NCBI RefSeq assembly: GCF_001666755.1
Contig: NZ_LZJC01000030.1
Span: forward strand, 1 to 61,908
Source: Mycobacterium sp. E1214
GTDB taxonomy: Bacteria; Actinomycetota; Actinomycetes; Mycobacteriales; Mycobacteriaceae
Length of the DNA stretch: 61,908 nt
Reading direction: 5' to 3'
The notes under the pieces were generated by a model. That model made no database searches and had not been told where the DNA came from. It worked only from the letters and a program-made list of their open reading frames with translations. The translations under genes and the position numbers were made by a program. Shown piece by piece: positions 51,225-60,062 of this stretch. The first letter of the stretch is position 1, and each line of letters opens with the position of its first letter.

Positions 51225-52790
51225 ATGAGTTCCCGTCGCCCGGTTCTGCGCAATCGCCCCATCGCCGCGCTGGCGGTGATTTGCCTGAGTGTCTTCGTCA
51301 TCAACGTGGACGCCACCATCGTCAACGTCGCCCTGCCGACCTTGTCGTACCAGCTGCACGCCGACACCGCGCAACTGCAGTGGATCGTGGACGCCTACAC
51401 CCTGGTGATGGCCGGGCTGCTGTTGTCGGTCGGAAGCCTCAGTGACCGTTACGGTCGGTTGGGTTGGCTCATCGCCGGTCTCGCGCTGTTCGCGTTGACG
51501 TCCGCGGTTGCGGCGCGGGCGAATTCGGCGGATCAACTAATCGCGGCACGTGCCGCGATGGGTGTCGGTGCGGCGGTGATCTTTCCGACCACGCTGGGTC
51601 TCATCACCAACATCTTCACCGACCCGGTGCCGCGGGCCAAGGCTATTGGGCTGTGGGCGGCGATGGTGGGTGTCGGGGTTGCGGTGGGACCGATCAGTGG
51701 CGGGTGGTTACTCGAACACTTCTGGCGCGGTGCGATATTCATGGTGAACATCCCGATCGCCCTACTGGCCATCCTCGGCGGCATCCTGTTCGTGCCCCCC
51801 TCGCGCGACCCGAACGCCCCGCGCGTCGACGTGCCCGGGCTGCTGCTGTCCGCGGTGGGCATCACCACGCTGGTCTACACCGTCATCGAGGCCCCCACCT
51901 GGGGCTGGACCAGCCCCCGCGCCGCCACCGGATTTGCCACCGTCGCGGCCATTCTCGTGGGCTTCGCCCTCTGGGAGCGGCGCAGCACTCACCCGATGCT
52001 GGATGTCTCGGTGTTTTACAACCGCCGCTTCTCGGGCGGCAGCCTGGCCGTCACGGCGAGCTTTCTCGCGCTGTTCGGCTTCATCTTCGTGGTCACCCAA
52101 TACTTCCAATTCGTCAAGGAATACACCGCATTTCAAAGCGGCGCCCGCCTGTTGCCGGTGGCCATCTCGATCGCGCTGACCAGCATTGTGGGACCCCGGC
52201 TTGTGGAGAAGATCGGCACCACCGCCCTAGCGGCCGGCGGACTCGCGATCTTTTCTGCGGGTCTCGCATGGTCTTCGACGGTCGACGCCGCAACCGACTA
52301 TCCCGAGATGGCCATGCAAATGCTGCTCCTGGGCGGTGGTCTGGGCCTCACCATCGCGCCGGCCACCGAGGCCATCATGGGGTCCCTGTCCACCGAGAAG
52401 GCCAGCATCGGCTCCGCGGTCAACGACACGACCCGCGAATTCGGGGGCACCCTCGGTGTGGTCATCGCCGGCAGCGTCTTCGCGTCGATCTACAGCGCGC
52501 GCATCGCCTCGGCGACCAGCCTGGGCGGGTTTCCCGCCGCCTTGCACTCGGCGATCGGGCGTTCAATGGCGTTGGCGCACAGTATCGTCGGTCAGCTGCC
52601 GTCGGCACACGCCACTGAAGTCCGCGTTGCCGTCAACGATGCGTTCCTCGACGGCTACCGCGTCGCGACCCTGGTGTGCGCCGGGATCGCGGTGGGTGCC
52701 GCCCTCGTCGTCGCATGGCTGCTGCCCGCCCGAGCCGACCAACCAGCGACCACGAAGCCGACTGCTGACCCAGCGGACGTCCTGTCCTGA
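51225..52790 (+). CDS. MFS drug:H+ antiporter, DHA2 (EmrB/QacA) family
   Basis: A 521-residue pump with 14 predicted membrane helices. Helix 1 has the DHA2 motif FVINVDATIVNVALPTL, motif A is GSLSDRYGRLG, and motif C lies in MVGVGVAVGPISGGWLLEH. It would export toxic organic compounds by proton exchange. It is divergent from the HxlR regulator and followed by an SDR gene on the same strand, so the pair may handle a reactive compound by export and conversion. Confidence 0.92.
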   Translation: MSSRRPVLRNRPIAALAVICLSVFVINVDATIVNVALPTLSYQLHADTAQLQWIVDAYTLVMAGLLLSVGSLSDRYGRLGWLIAGLALFALTSAVAARANSADQLIAARAAMGVGAAVIFPTTLGLITNIFTDPVPRAKAIGLWAAMVGVGVAVGPISGGWLLEHFWRGAIFMVNIPIALLAILGGILFVPPSRDPNAPRVDVPGLLLSAVGITTLVYTVIEAPTWGWTSPRAATGFATVAAILVGFALWERRSTHPMLDVSVFYNRRFSGGSLAVTASFLALFGFIFVVTQYFQFVKEYTAFQSGARLLPVAISIALTSIVGPRLVEKIGTTALAAGGLAIFSAGLAWSSTVDAATDYPEMAMQMLLLGGGLGLTIAPATEAIMGSLSTEKASIGSAVNDTTREFGGTLGVVIAGSVFASIYSARIASATSLGGFPAALHSAIGRSMALAHSIVGQLPSAHATEVRVAVNDAFLDGYRVATLVCAGIAVGAALVVAWLLPARADQPATTKPTADPADVLS

Positions 52791-52878
52791 CACTCGGGGG
52801 ACACGAGCGCCTTGTCGCGGCCCCACAGCCTGACGCGCCCGCCGACCGCTACGTCACATCGAACCCAAGGAGAGCTTG

Positions 52879-53784
52879 ATGAAACAACCCTTCGCCGAGA
52901 AGGTCGTGGTGATCACCGGCGCCTCCCAGGGAATAGGCAAGGCCATGGCGTTGGCTTTCGCCGGGCAGGGGGCGTCGGTGGTACTCGTCGCGCGGTCGGT
53001 CGGCCTGCTCGAGGATGTCGCACAACAGGTCCGCCGGCTCGGCGCAGTCGCGCTTCCGGTGCCGACCGACGTGACGTCGCCGGAGGCGGTCAGCGCGCTT
53101 GTCGCCACGATCATGGATCGATTCGGCCGGGTCGACGTACTGATCAACAACGCCGGCCTCGCCCGAGTCGGAGCAGTCGAATCCTCAACGTTTGCCGACG
53201 ACGCGCGAGCCATCATGCAGGCCAGTCTTTTCGGAGCGATCAACGTGACTCAGCAGGTGTTGCCGGTCATGCGTCGGCAGGGCTCGGGCACGGTGGTCAA
53301 TATGTCGTCGGTGATGGGCCGGAAAGCCATCGCCCGCTTCGGCGCCTACGGACTGGTCATGCACGCGATCTCGGGATTTTCCGACGCGCTGCGGCAGGAA
53401 TTGGCTGGGACGGATATCAAGGTGTCGGTGATTTACCCGGCATTGACAACCACCGCCCTGCTCGCAGAGGTCGACGAGGAAGACATGCCGCCCGCGTTCC
53501 GCTACCTCACTCCGCTGTCGGCCGATGGCGTCGCCCGTGCCGTGGTCAGCGCCGTTCGCCGTGGCAAGCGCCGCACCGTGATACCTCCGATCGTCACCTT
53601 GCTGTTGGTCACCGAGGCGGTGTCGTCGCGCTTGGGCGACCTCGTCATCGAGGGGTTGGCGCGCCACCGCTGGTTCGGCTGGGTACTGGGCCTGAGCCGC
53701 GGGCAGACTTACCACCAGAGCCTTTCCACCAGTGGGGCTTCGATCGAAACGCCCGAACCCGCGCATCCCATCGACAACGGTTGA
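52879..53784 (+). CDS. SDR-family protein lacking the catalytic lysine
   Basis: A 301-residue short-chain dehydrogenase-like protein. The cofactor motif TGASQGIG (13-20), NNAG and catalytic Ser144 are present. The active-site YxxxK reads YGLVM (Tyr157, Met161), so the lysine is replaced. The following HAISGFSDALRQEL aligns without gaps to normal SDRs, so this is a true substitution. A C-terminal hydrophobic segment (HRWFGWVLGLS) may touch the membrane. The start is ATG 52879 with AAGGAGA; a TTG precedes it. It may be catalytically impaired or non-enzymatic. Confidence 0.85.
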   Translation: MKQPFAEKVVVITGASQGIGKAMALAFAGQGASVVLVARSVGLLEDVAQQVRRLGAVALPVPTDVTSPEAVSALVATIMDRFGRVDVLINNAGLARVGAVESSTFADDARAIMQASLFGAINVTQQVLPVMRRQGSGTVVNMSSVMGRKAIARFGAYGLVMHAISGFSDALRQELAGTDIKVSVIYPALTTTALLAEVDEEDMPPAFRYLTPLSADGVARAVVSAVRRGKRRTVIPPIVTLLLVTEAVSSRLGDLVIEGLARHRWFGWVLGLSRGQTYHQSLSTSGASIETPEPAHPIDNG

Positions 53785-53932
53785 CCGTCGACGACCGTCA
53801 CCGGCGAGGCGGCGGTGGCTGGTTGGTCGCCACCCGAAGTTCGGCAGCGTCGAGGGCCGACCTGACGCGAATGTTGGTTCCGCGGCCCCGTCGTCACGGT
53901 AACCGCGGAGCCCTACGGATACCGACATCAAG

Positions 53933-54235
53933 TCATCGCGACGTCGCGACGCCCTCCATCACGTAGAAGTTCGCCGTCGAATTGTTGCGCCGAAAAGGAA
54001 GAATGGCTTGGTACTCGGCGGAGGCGTACCAGGTCTTGAACGCTTCCACGGAAGGGAATTCGAGGACGACCTTTACCGGGTATTCCCCCGGGCCGCCTTC
54101 GATGACTTCCGGGCTTTGCCCTGCTACGAGATATCTGCCGCCGTGCGAGGTGATCGTCTCGGCCACCCCGTCGAGATATGGCTGCATCCCGTGCAGGTCT
54201 CCCGGCTCCAGCTCGCAAAGCGCATAGAGCGCCAT
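53933..54235 (-). CDS. DUF1330-family protein
   Basis: A 100-residue ferredoxin-like (dimeric alpha/beta barrel) protein: MALYALCELEPGDLHGMQPYLDGV, GGRYLVAGQSPEVIEG, and the family's VVLEFPSVEAFKTWYASAEYQAILPFR signature. The ATG at 54235 has AGGAGGTACGTC upstream, setting the start over the longer open frame. Members are thought to be small-molecule-binding or monooxygenase-like; no reaction is established. It is divergent from a TetR gene with a palindrome between them. Confidence 0.88.
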   Translation of the reverse strand: MALYALCELEPGDLHGMQPYLDGVAETITSHGGRYLVAGQSPEVIEGGPGEYPVKVVLEFPSVEAFKTWYASAEYQAILPFRRNNSTANFYVMEGVATSR

Positions 54236-54340
54236 GACGTACCTCCTGAGTCGCTCTGGCAGCGGGGCGATGCGCGCGCTGGCAGGTGGGTTCTCTCTGG
54301 CGGACCGCGGGGGACGCCTCCTCCCACAATAGCGGGCTTG

Positions 54341-54355
54341 TTGAGTGAGACTCAA
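54341..54355. promoter_or_regulatory. 15-bp palindrome upstream of the TetR gene
   Basis: TTGAGTGAGACTCAA is a perfect dyad (TTGAGT-GAG-ACTCAA). It lies between the divergent DUF1330 and TetR genes and is a candidate operator for the latter. It touches the upstream alternative ATG at 54355, which favours the later GTG start. Confidence 0.5.
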
Positions 54356-54465
54356 TGAGTAATGTGGAGGGATGCGGAGGGTCGGTTGCTCCCGCCCGCG
54401 CCCTTATCCGACGATCGGTCGGTGACTTCCGAACGAGAACTTCCTCTTTTGCGATCGGCACCCCG

Positions 54466-55140
54466 GTGACGCAACGTCGAGCGCAGGCCGAACGCGCTCG
54501 CCGGAGGCTGCTCGACGCAGCGCTCGAACACTTCTCGACGAGCCACTTCGACGACGTCACCGCCAGCGACATCGCCGGATCCGCCGGTGTGACACAAGGT
54601 CTGCTCTTTCACTACTTCGGCAGCAAGCGCGGTCTCTATCTCGAAGTGTTGCGCGAGGCGGCATCGCGCGTCGGCGCCGCGACCACCTCTCCGGCCGAGA
54701 CCGCCTCGGCGGGTGACTGTTTCCGCCAGATGATTCACGCACATCTGACCTATCTGGGTGACCATAGGGACTTCGCGTTGCGGCTGATCCTCGGCGGAGA
54801 CGGCGGTGACCCGGAGGCACGAGCAATCTTCGACCAGGCGCGCTGGCGCACCATCGAATGGACCTGCGCCCTTCTCGACCTCGATAGCACCAATCTTGCG
54901 ATCGGATTGATGCTGCGCTCCTGTCAGGGCAGCCTCGATGAGGCCACCGCCTTCTGGCTGAACCACGACCACCCGTTCGGCCGCGACGAGATGGTCGAGG
55001 TGGTCGTCCAGCTACTCGTCACTTCACTGCGCTGTGCCGCCCGCCTCGACCCTCGCCTCGATGTATCGACGGCCCTCTCGGCGCTCACCGGCTCCGAGGA
55101 GCGTGCAACGCCACCTGAACCCCACCGGCCGGCGACGTGA
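54466..55140 (+). CDS. TetR-family transcriptional regulator
   Basis: About 224 residues from the GTG at 54466. The HTH is RRAQAERARRRLLDAALEHFSTSHFDDVTASDIAGSAGVTQGLLFHYFGSKRGLYLEVL, with GLLFHYF as recognition helix. The ligand-binding domain is all-helical with DHRDFALRLILGGDGGDPEARAIF. An in-frame ATG at 54355 would add 37 residues without family similarity and lies on the palindrome. It may regulate itself and the divergent DUF1330 gene. Confidence 0.85.
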   Translation: MTQRRAQAERARRRLLDAALEHFSTSHFDDVTASDIAGSAGVTQGLLFHYFGSKRGLYLEVLREAASRVGAATTSPAETASAGDCFRQMIHAHLTYLGDHRDFALRLILGGDGGDPEARAIFDQARWRTIEWTCALLDLDSTNLAIGLMLRSCQGSLDEATAFWLNHDHPFGRDEMVEVVVQLLVTSLRCAARLDPRLDVSTALSALTGSEERATPPEPHRPAT

Positions 55141-55206
55141 TCCGTTGGGCCTTCCGGTCGCTACGCCACGGGGCCCAACGATGTACGGCTGGGTCCCACC
55201 CGTCGC

Positions 55207-56124
55207 TCACCCTCGCAGTGCCGTGACGAAGCTGATTTCTGCGGCCGACCCGACGTCGCTGAGTTGGCTCAAAGCCGGCAGCCCCGCCGTGGAAAACAGC
55301 TCGCCGATCCCGAATGTCGTTGTTGTCCAACCTGTCCCCTGTAGACAAGGCGGGGCGTCGGTGTGTTCGCCGGGATAGATCAAACCGGCGAGGTTCATGT
55401 CGAGACCGCGCCGCCGCCAGCCCTGGGCCATCATCCGTGCCTGTTCTCGCGACTCTGCTGACGTTCCGGTGACCACACCATAGTCGGCGGCAAGCCGGCT
55501 GTGCCGGTGGGCTAGCGAGGTGATCGAGTCCAGCAAGGCGACCTCTGCCGCACGCGGCAGGTAGCCGATCAGGAGACCCTCGGCGAGCCATGCCGTGGGT
55601 TGTGCCGCCCTAAACCCGCTGTCCTGCAACGCCGCCGGCCACGCCTCGCGCAAATCGACTCCGATGTGTTTCACGCTCGCGGTGGGGGTTGCGCCAAGGG
55701 CGGACAGCGCACGGCGTTTAAACGCCATCACGTCGGGCTGGTCGATTTCGTACACCGTCGTACCCGTCGGCCAGTCCAGGCGGTAGGCGCGGGTGTCGAG
55801 CCCGCACGCCAAGATCACCACCTGACGCGCGCCCGCGTGCGTCGCCGCGACGCAGAATTCGTCGAAGAAGCGGGTTCGGGCGGCGAACATGTCGACCATC
55901 CGAGGAACACCGATGTCGCTTTCGAGGTCCTCCGAATCGATCTCGCCGCTGGCGAATTGACTGAGCGCTTCCAGTCCGACGGCGCGCACCAAGGGCTCGG
56001 CCAGGTCGTCGGTGACGATCGGCCGCGGGCGCCTGGTCGCGACCGCTCGCGCCGCGGCGACCATGGTCGCGGTGGCTCCTACGCTGCGGGCCAGGTCCCA
56101 CGCATCGCGTTCGGTTCGTGCCAC
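55207..56124 (-). CDS. TIGR00027-type SAM-dependent methyltransferase
   Basis: A 305-residue member of the large mycobacterial family of putative O-methyltransferases (relatives of leucine carboxymethyltransferases). The usual start [27 protein letters not shown] is intact. Motif I is [19 protein letters not shown], then [17 protein letters not shown] and [13 protein letters not shown]. The GTG at 56124 has GGAAGG upstream. Mycobacteria carry many paralogues and substrates are unknown. It stands alone between the TetR and IclR genes. Confidence 0.9.
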   Translation of the reverse strand: MARTERDAWDLARSVGATATMVAAARAVATRRPRPIVTDDLAEPLVRAVGLEALSQFASGEIDSEDLESDIGVPRMVDMFAARTRFFDEFCVAATHAGARQVVILACGLDTRAYRLDWPTGTTVYEIDQPDVMAFKRRALSALGATPTASVKHIGVDLREAWPAALQDSGFRAAQPTAWLAEGLLIGYLPRAAEVALLDSITSLAHRHSRLAADYGVVTGTSAESREQARMMAQGWRRRGLDMNLAGLIYPGEHTDAPPCLQGTGWTTTTFGIGELFSTAGLPALSQLSDVGSAAEISFVTALRG

Positions 56125-56230
56125 CGAATGCCTTCCCTTCTGCTGCGTGCGCCGCGAGCACGCCAAAGCTGCTGCCGCAGCGGCTTTCGGTGCGATCGCG
56201 GACGCGGTTCGAGCGATTGACCGTGATCGA

Positions 56231-56962
56231 TTACTGCTCGGACACGGACGCCCGCAGCACGGCGGTGATGCGTTCGGCGGTCCGGCGAGTTGCTTCGATC
56301 ATCCCGGGCGGGGGACTGCCCGTTGGCAGCAACGTGGACACGACGGCCACCCCCGACGCGCCGAGCGGTATCGCCATCGCGGAGCAGCTGTAGTCGGCGG
56401 CCACTTGGCCGGCGTCAACGAGCGGAACCGTTGTCGCGCAGCTATTGTGCGCGCGAGCCTGCGCCGTCTCCGCGGGGACCGCTGCACCGGTCTTCGCGAT
56501 GTAGCGGATGGGTGTTCGCGCATCGAGAGTGTCAAGGTATACCGGACCGTCGCCCAGGTTGGCCGACAGGCTCACGGCGGCCCCGGTGAGTGCCGCGAGT
56601 TCCGCCATGGGCCGCTGCGCCGCCACGCGCAGTCGCGCCACGGGAGTGACCGCCGCACCGAGACGGAGCACCGTCGCGCCCAGGCAGTAGCGAGAGCCCT
56701 CGCGCCGAACCGCTCCCACCTCGACCAGCTGGCGAAGGAGTCGATGCACCGTCGGGTGGGGGAGCCCTGCGGCCGCACTGAGGTCGACCAGCCGCACCGG
56801 TTGAAACTCGGCGACCAGGTCGAGAAGCGCGAAGGCAGTGTGAATGACGCCCCGGGTTGAGGCGGCTGATTCGGGCTTTCCCGCAGCGGGGGCCATGCAA
56901 TAGCGTACCTTCCTCGGGCCGGTGACACCGTCTCGTCGTCTCGCTTGCTTCGGGCGCGACAT
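56231..56962 (-). CDS. IclR-family transcriptional regulator
   Basis: A 243-residue regulator. The N-terminal winged helix ([45 protein letters not shown]) is followed by a GAF-like effector domain ([36 protein letters not shown]). The start chosen is the ATG at 56962, which overlaps the SnoaL stop (TGATG) and has GAGGA 8 nt upstream; an ATG at 56896 is an alternative giving a shorter, more typical N-terminus. It is co-translated with the SnoaL-like gene and likely controls the divergent alcohol dehydrogenase. Confidence 0.85.
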   Translation of the reverse strand: MSRPKQARRRDGVTGPRKVRYCMAPAAGKPESAASTRGVIHTAFALLDLVAEFQPVRLVDLSAAAGLPHPTVHRLLRQLVEVGAVRREGSRYCLGATVLRLGAAVTPVARLRVAAQRPMAELAALTGAAVSLSANLGDGPVYLDTLDARTPIRYIAKTGAAVPAETAQARAHNSCATTVPLVDAGQVAADYSCSAMAIPLGASGVAVVSTLLPTGSPPPGMIEATRRTAERITAVLRASVSEQ

Positions 56963-57465
56963 CACCGAGTCCTCGAGGTACGCAGATAGCCGCTGACGTC
57001 GGACGTGTCCGGCAACATCAGCGCGGCATCCGACAGCAGCCCCGCTTGTTTGAGGACTTGTGCCTGGTCCCAGTAAAGCCTCTCGCTCAGCATCAACGTG
57101 TCGCGGAACGTGACGATCACGACGAAGGCAACTTCGAGCGCCAGACCCGTCGGGGGCACCCCGGGCAGAAGCTGGGGCACCTCGCGGTCGTGGGTGAGCC
57201 GCATGATGCACTCATCGACGAGGACGTCGTCACCGATCGAGCGGGCAATCAGGTCGAGCTCGGTGTCCGGCGGCTGCCCTGGAATGAAGACGTCGGCGTA
57301 ATAGGCGCGCAGGGCGTCACGTCCAGACGCGCCGCTCATCGTCGGCACGTGCATGACGCGCGCCTCAGGGACCATTGTCGACACCGCGAGATCGGCGTCC
57401 CGGCAGGCGAATTCGTAATAGGTGTGCTGCTCCCAGAGCTCCACCATGTCAATGCGGTTCATCAC
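56962..57465 (-). CDS. SnoaL/NTF2-like protein
   Basis: A 167-residue cone-shaped NTF2 fold protein: MVELWEQHTYYEFACRDADLAVSTMVPEARVMHVPTMSGASGRDALRAYYADVF is the standard first half, and LALEVAFVVIVTFRDTLMLSERLYWDQAQVLKQAGLL the second. Such proteins are cyclases, hydrolases or isomerases of small hydrophobic compounds, or carry no activity. The gene is first in the SnoaL-IclR pair and divergent from the NDMA-dependent dehydrogenase, so a shared catabolic role is likely. Confidence 0.85.
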   Translation of the reverse strand: MMNRIDMVELWEQHTYYEFACRDADLAVSTMVPEARVMHVPTMSGASGRDALRAYYADVFIPGQPPDTELDLIARSIGDDVLVDECIMRLTHDREVPQLLPGVPPTGLALEVAFVVIVTFRDTLMLSERLYWDQAQVLKQAGLLSDAALMLPDTSDVSGYLRTSRTR

Positions 57466-57514
57466 GGTGAAACGTTAGAATCGCTGCGGCGGGGCCGGCA
57501 ATCCAGTGTCCGGA

Positions 57515-57525
57515 GAGTGAACATT
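57515..57525. promoter_or_regulatory. 11-bp direct repeat, copy 1 (candidate IclR site)
   Basis: GAGTGAACATT, repeated exactly at 57623-57633. It is 50 bp upstream of the SnoaL-IclR pair. Confidence 0.45.
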
Positions 57526-57622
57526 CGGCCCACCGCAACGCCCGTCCCCGTTATCCCTAGTGAAGCTCGCACGGCGGCGGGCGTCGCGGCCACAGCCACC
57601 CCATCGCCCAGCCCTGTTCGGT

Positions 57623-57633
57623 GAGTGAACATT
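57623..57633. promoter_or_regulatory. 11-bp direct repeat, copy 2 (candidate IclR site)
   Basis: GAGTGAACATT, same orientation as copy 1 and 108 bp from it. It ends 26 bp before the -10 hexamer at 57660, which puts it in the -35 region, a common position for IclR-type control. Confidence 0.45.
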
Positions 57634-57659
57634 GGGGTGGTGGCTTGACGAAACGGCCC

Positions 57660-57665
57660 TATCGT
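57660..57665 (+). promoter_or_regulatory. -10 element before the small ORF and NDMA-dependent dehydrogenase
   Basis: TATCGT. Predicted +1 is 57672, two bases before the ATG at 57674 that opens a 76-codon frame ending on the dehydrogenase start codon. Confidence 0.45.
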
Positions 57666-57673
57666 CGGCTGTC

Positions 57674-57904
57674 ATGAGCAGAATCGACCGCAATGTCCCA
57701 GTAAGCGCAGGCGCCCGCGCGGTGGAAAACGTTGCTTCCCAGAGCCTTCGGCGGCGCGACGCCCGGACCCATCGAAAGGATCTCACACGCTATGGCTCGG
57801 CCGGTGCGCCGGTGAGGCACGGCGAGGCGGCCGAGACGGTCGGGGCCGTGTGCGCCGACGCCGGAACGTGCGCCGCGGCGACCGCTCGAAGGAGTCGGGC
57901 ATGA
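57674..57904 (+). CDS. Possible leader ORF upstream of the alcohol dehydrogenase
   Basis: A 76-residue Arg/Ala-rich frame (MSRIDRNVPVSAGARAVENV...). It has a -10 box giving a near-leaderless ATG, and its TGA overlaps the dehydrogenase ATG (ATGA). The position argues for translation coupled to the next gene, but the product has no recognised family and its composition is what a random GC-rich frame would give. It may be a regulatory leader peptide or simply the 5' untranslated region. Confidence 0.3.
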   Translation: MSRIDRNVPVSAGARAVENVASQSLRRRDARTHRKDLTRYGSAGAPVRHGEAAETVGAVCADAGTCAAATARRSRA

Positions 57905-59064
57905 AATGCGCCGCGGCAGTCCTGCGGGGAGTCGGCCGCGAGTGGGACATCGAAGAGATCACGCTCGACCCACCTCGGGAGGGCGAGGTTTTGGTGAAGA
58001 TGGGCGCGGCCAGCATCTGCCATTCGGACGACCACTTCGCCACAGGCGATTGCACGCCGAGTCCGGAGGTTGCGGCGATGATGGCGGCGGCCGGCTCGCC
58101 ACCGTTGGACTTCTTCCCCGTACTCGGCGGCCACCAAGGGGCGGGGGTGGTCGCCGAGGTCGGTCCGGGTGTGCGGTCCGTGCGACCCGGGGATCACGTG
58201 ACCATGTCGTTCATCCCGGCGTGCGGGTCCTGCCGCTGGTGCGTCTCGGGCGCCACCTACCTTTGCGACGTGGGCGCGATGTTCTTCGCGAAGCAGATGG
58301 TGACCGATAAGACGGCACGGCGTCACCTCGGAGACGAAGACTTGATGGCGGTGATGCAGCTCGGGACCTTCGCCGAATATGCCGTGGTCGCGGAGAAATC
58401 CGTCGTCAAGATCGATAAATCGGTACCGTTCGCGGCGGCCTCCCTGGTGTCGTGCGGCGTCTCGACGGGTTGGGGTTCCGGCAGTTCCGGGGTCGGGACA
58501 GTGCCCGGCGACACCGTCGTCATCGTCGGCGTCGGCGGGGTAGGCATCAATGCCGTCCAGGGCGCCCGCGCCGCCGGCGCCACCTCGGTGGTCGCGGTGG
58601 ACCCGGTGCATTTCAAGCGCGAGATGGCCGAGTCCCTCGGCGCGACATCCGCGTGCGCGTCGATTGACGATGCCATCCCTCTCGTTCGCGAGCTAACCCG
58701 AGGCGTGATGGCCGACCGCGTGGTCGTGACGCCGAGTGTGCTGGAACCCGAGATGGTGGCGCCCGCGATGGCGTTGACCCGCAAAGGCGGTACCTGTCTG
58801 ATGGTCGCGGTTCCGAGGTTCGAGTTGAGCCACATCCCAATCGTCTTGCTGGAGATGGTGCAGTACTGCAAGCAATTGAAAGGACTGATCTACGGCGGTA
58901 TGAACCCACGCGTGGGCATGCCGATGTTGCTGTCCATGTATGGCGAGGGGCATCTGAAGCTCGACGAGCTGGTAACGCGGCGTTACCGGCTGGAGGGAAT
59001 CAACGAAGCTCTCGCGGATATGCGAGTCGGCCGGAATATTCGCGGTGTCATCGAATTCGGCTGA
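57901..59064 (+). CDS. NDMA-dependent-type alcohol dehydrogenase
   Basis: A medium-chain zinc dehydrogenase of 387 residues, of the actinobacterial group assayed with the artificial acceptor NDMA and believed to hold tightly bound NAD. The catalytic zinc segment is SICHSDDHFATGD with GGHQGAGVVAEVG. The structural zinc loop is ACGSCRWCVSGATYLCDVG, and the nucleotide motif VGVGGVGINAVQGARAAGA. Typical insert SPEVAAMMAAAGSPPLDFFP is present. The ATG has GAAGGAG. Such enzymes oxidise alcohols in diverse catabolic routes. It pairs with the downstream hydrolase and the divergent SnoaL-IclR genes. Confidence 0.92.
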   Translation: MKCAAAVLRGVGREWDIEEITLDPPREGEVLVKMGAASICHSDDHFATGDCTPSPEVAAMMAAAGSPPLDFFPVLGGHQGAGVVAEVGPGVRSVRPGDHVTMSFIPACGSCRWCVSGATYLCDVGAMFFAKQMVTDKTARRHLGDEDLMAVMQLGTFAEYAVVAEKSVVKIDKSVPFAAASLVSCGVSTGWGSGSSGVGTVPGDTVVIVGVGGVGINAVQGARAAGATSVVAVDPVHFKREMAESLGATSACASIDDAIPLVRELTRGVMADRVVVTPSVLEPEMVAPAMALTRKGGTCLMVAVPRFELSHIPIVLLEMVQYCKQLKGLIYGGMNPRVGMPMLLSMYGEGHLKLDELVTRRYRLEGINEALADMRVGRNIRGVIEFG

Positions 59065-59166
59065 TTTGCGGCCGATCTCGCGCATCCGGACCACATGCTG
59101 CGCTCCGGTCGGGTCGGCGTGTCTCGGTGCTGCACAGGGAGATCAATTGCGTCGGGAGGGCGCACG

Positions 59167-59955
59167 ATGAAACTTGAAGTCATCGATAAGGGTTCGAGTA
59201 GTGCAGCGCATCCCGCGCCGCTGCTCTTCATCCACGGCTCGTGGCATGCGGCCTGGTGTTGGGACGAGCATTTCCTCGATTTCTTCGCCGACGCGAGCTA
59301 TCGAGCGGTGGCCGTGAGCCTTCGCAACCATGGTCAGAGCGAAAGGGCCAGAGCACGACGATGTTCGGTTGCCGATTGGGTGCAGGACGTGGTGAGCGTC
59401 GCGAGATGCCTTCCCGTGGAACCCGTGGTCATTGGCCACTCGATGGGCGGGTTCATCGTTCAGAAATACCTCGAGACGTACAGTGCCCCCGCGGGAGTCC
59501 TGCTCGCGACGATGCCGGTAAGTGGAGCCAGCCGCGCCCTGATCCGCATCCTGGGGCGTCACCCGACGCGCTCTGCGCGTGCCCTGATCCGGGGCAAGAC
59601 GCTGAGCGCGGTGAACACACCGGGAGCGGCACGCGAGAACTTCTACTCCGCGGGCACTCCCGATCCGGATCTGGCGCGCTACGCCGCCCTGCTAGACGAA
59701 GAGTATGTCGGAAGGCAGGCCTTGGATCTGACGCTGCTCAGCCTTCCCAAGCCCAAGCGAGTCACCACTCCACTGCTCGTGTTGGGAGCCGCAGAGGATG
59801 CCTGTTTCAGCCCGAAGGAGATACGGAAGACGGCCCGCGCGTACGGTACTGACGCCGACTTTTTCATCGGCATGGGGCACAACATGATGCTTGAACCGGA
59901 TTGGCGTGCGGTCGCCGAGCGGATCGACGGCTGGTTGTCGACACAGGGTTTATGA
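59167..59955 (+). CDS. Alpha/beta hydrolase
   Basis: A 262-residue serine hydrolase. The oxyanion segment is LFIHGSWHAAWCWDEHF, the nucleophile elbow GHSMGGFIV, the acid is probably in LGAAEDACF, and the catalytic His is in GMGHNMMLEPDW. The HGSWHGAWCW pattern is common to EstX/MhpC-like hydrolases. The ATG at 59167 has GGGAGG upstream. It lies about 100 bp after the dehydrogenase and is probably co-transcribed. Confidence 0.88.
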   Translation: MKLEVIDKGSSSAAHPAPLLFIHGSWHAAWCWDEHFLDFFADASYRAVAVSLRNHGQSERARARRCSVADWVQDVVSVARCLPVEPVVIGHSMGGFIVQKYLETYSAPAGVLLATMPVSGASRALIRILGRHPTRSARALIRGKTLSAVNTPGAARENFYSAGTPDPDLARYAALLDEEYVGRQALDLTLLSLPKPKRVTTPLLVLGAAEDACFSPKEIRKTARAYGTDADFFIGMGHNMMLEPDWRAVAERIDGWLSTQGL

Positions 59956-60062
59956 CGGCGCGAGACGACGGTGGAGCCCGGACGTTCAGCCACCGGCTAG
60001 ATCCCGGGGCCTTTGCCGGCCTCAATCCTCGGATGACGAGACATGGTTTTGCCGAGCCGGTG

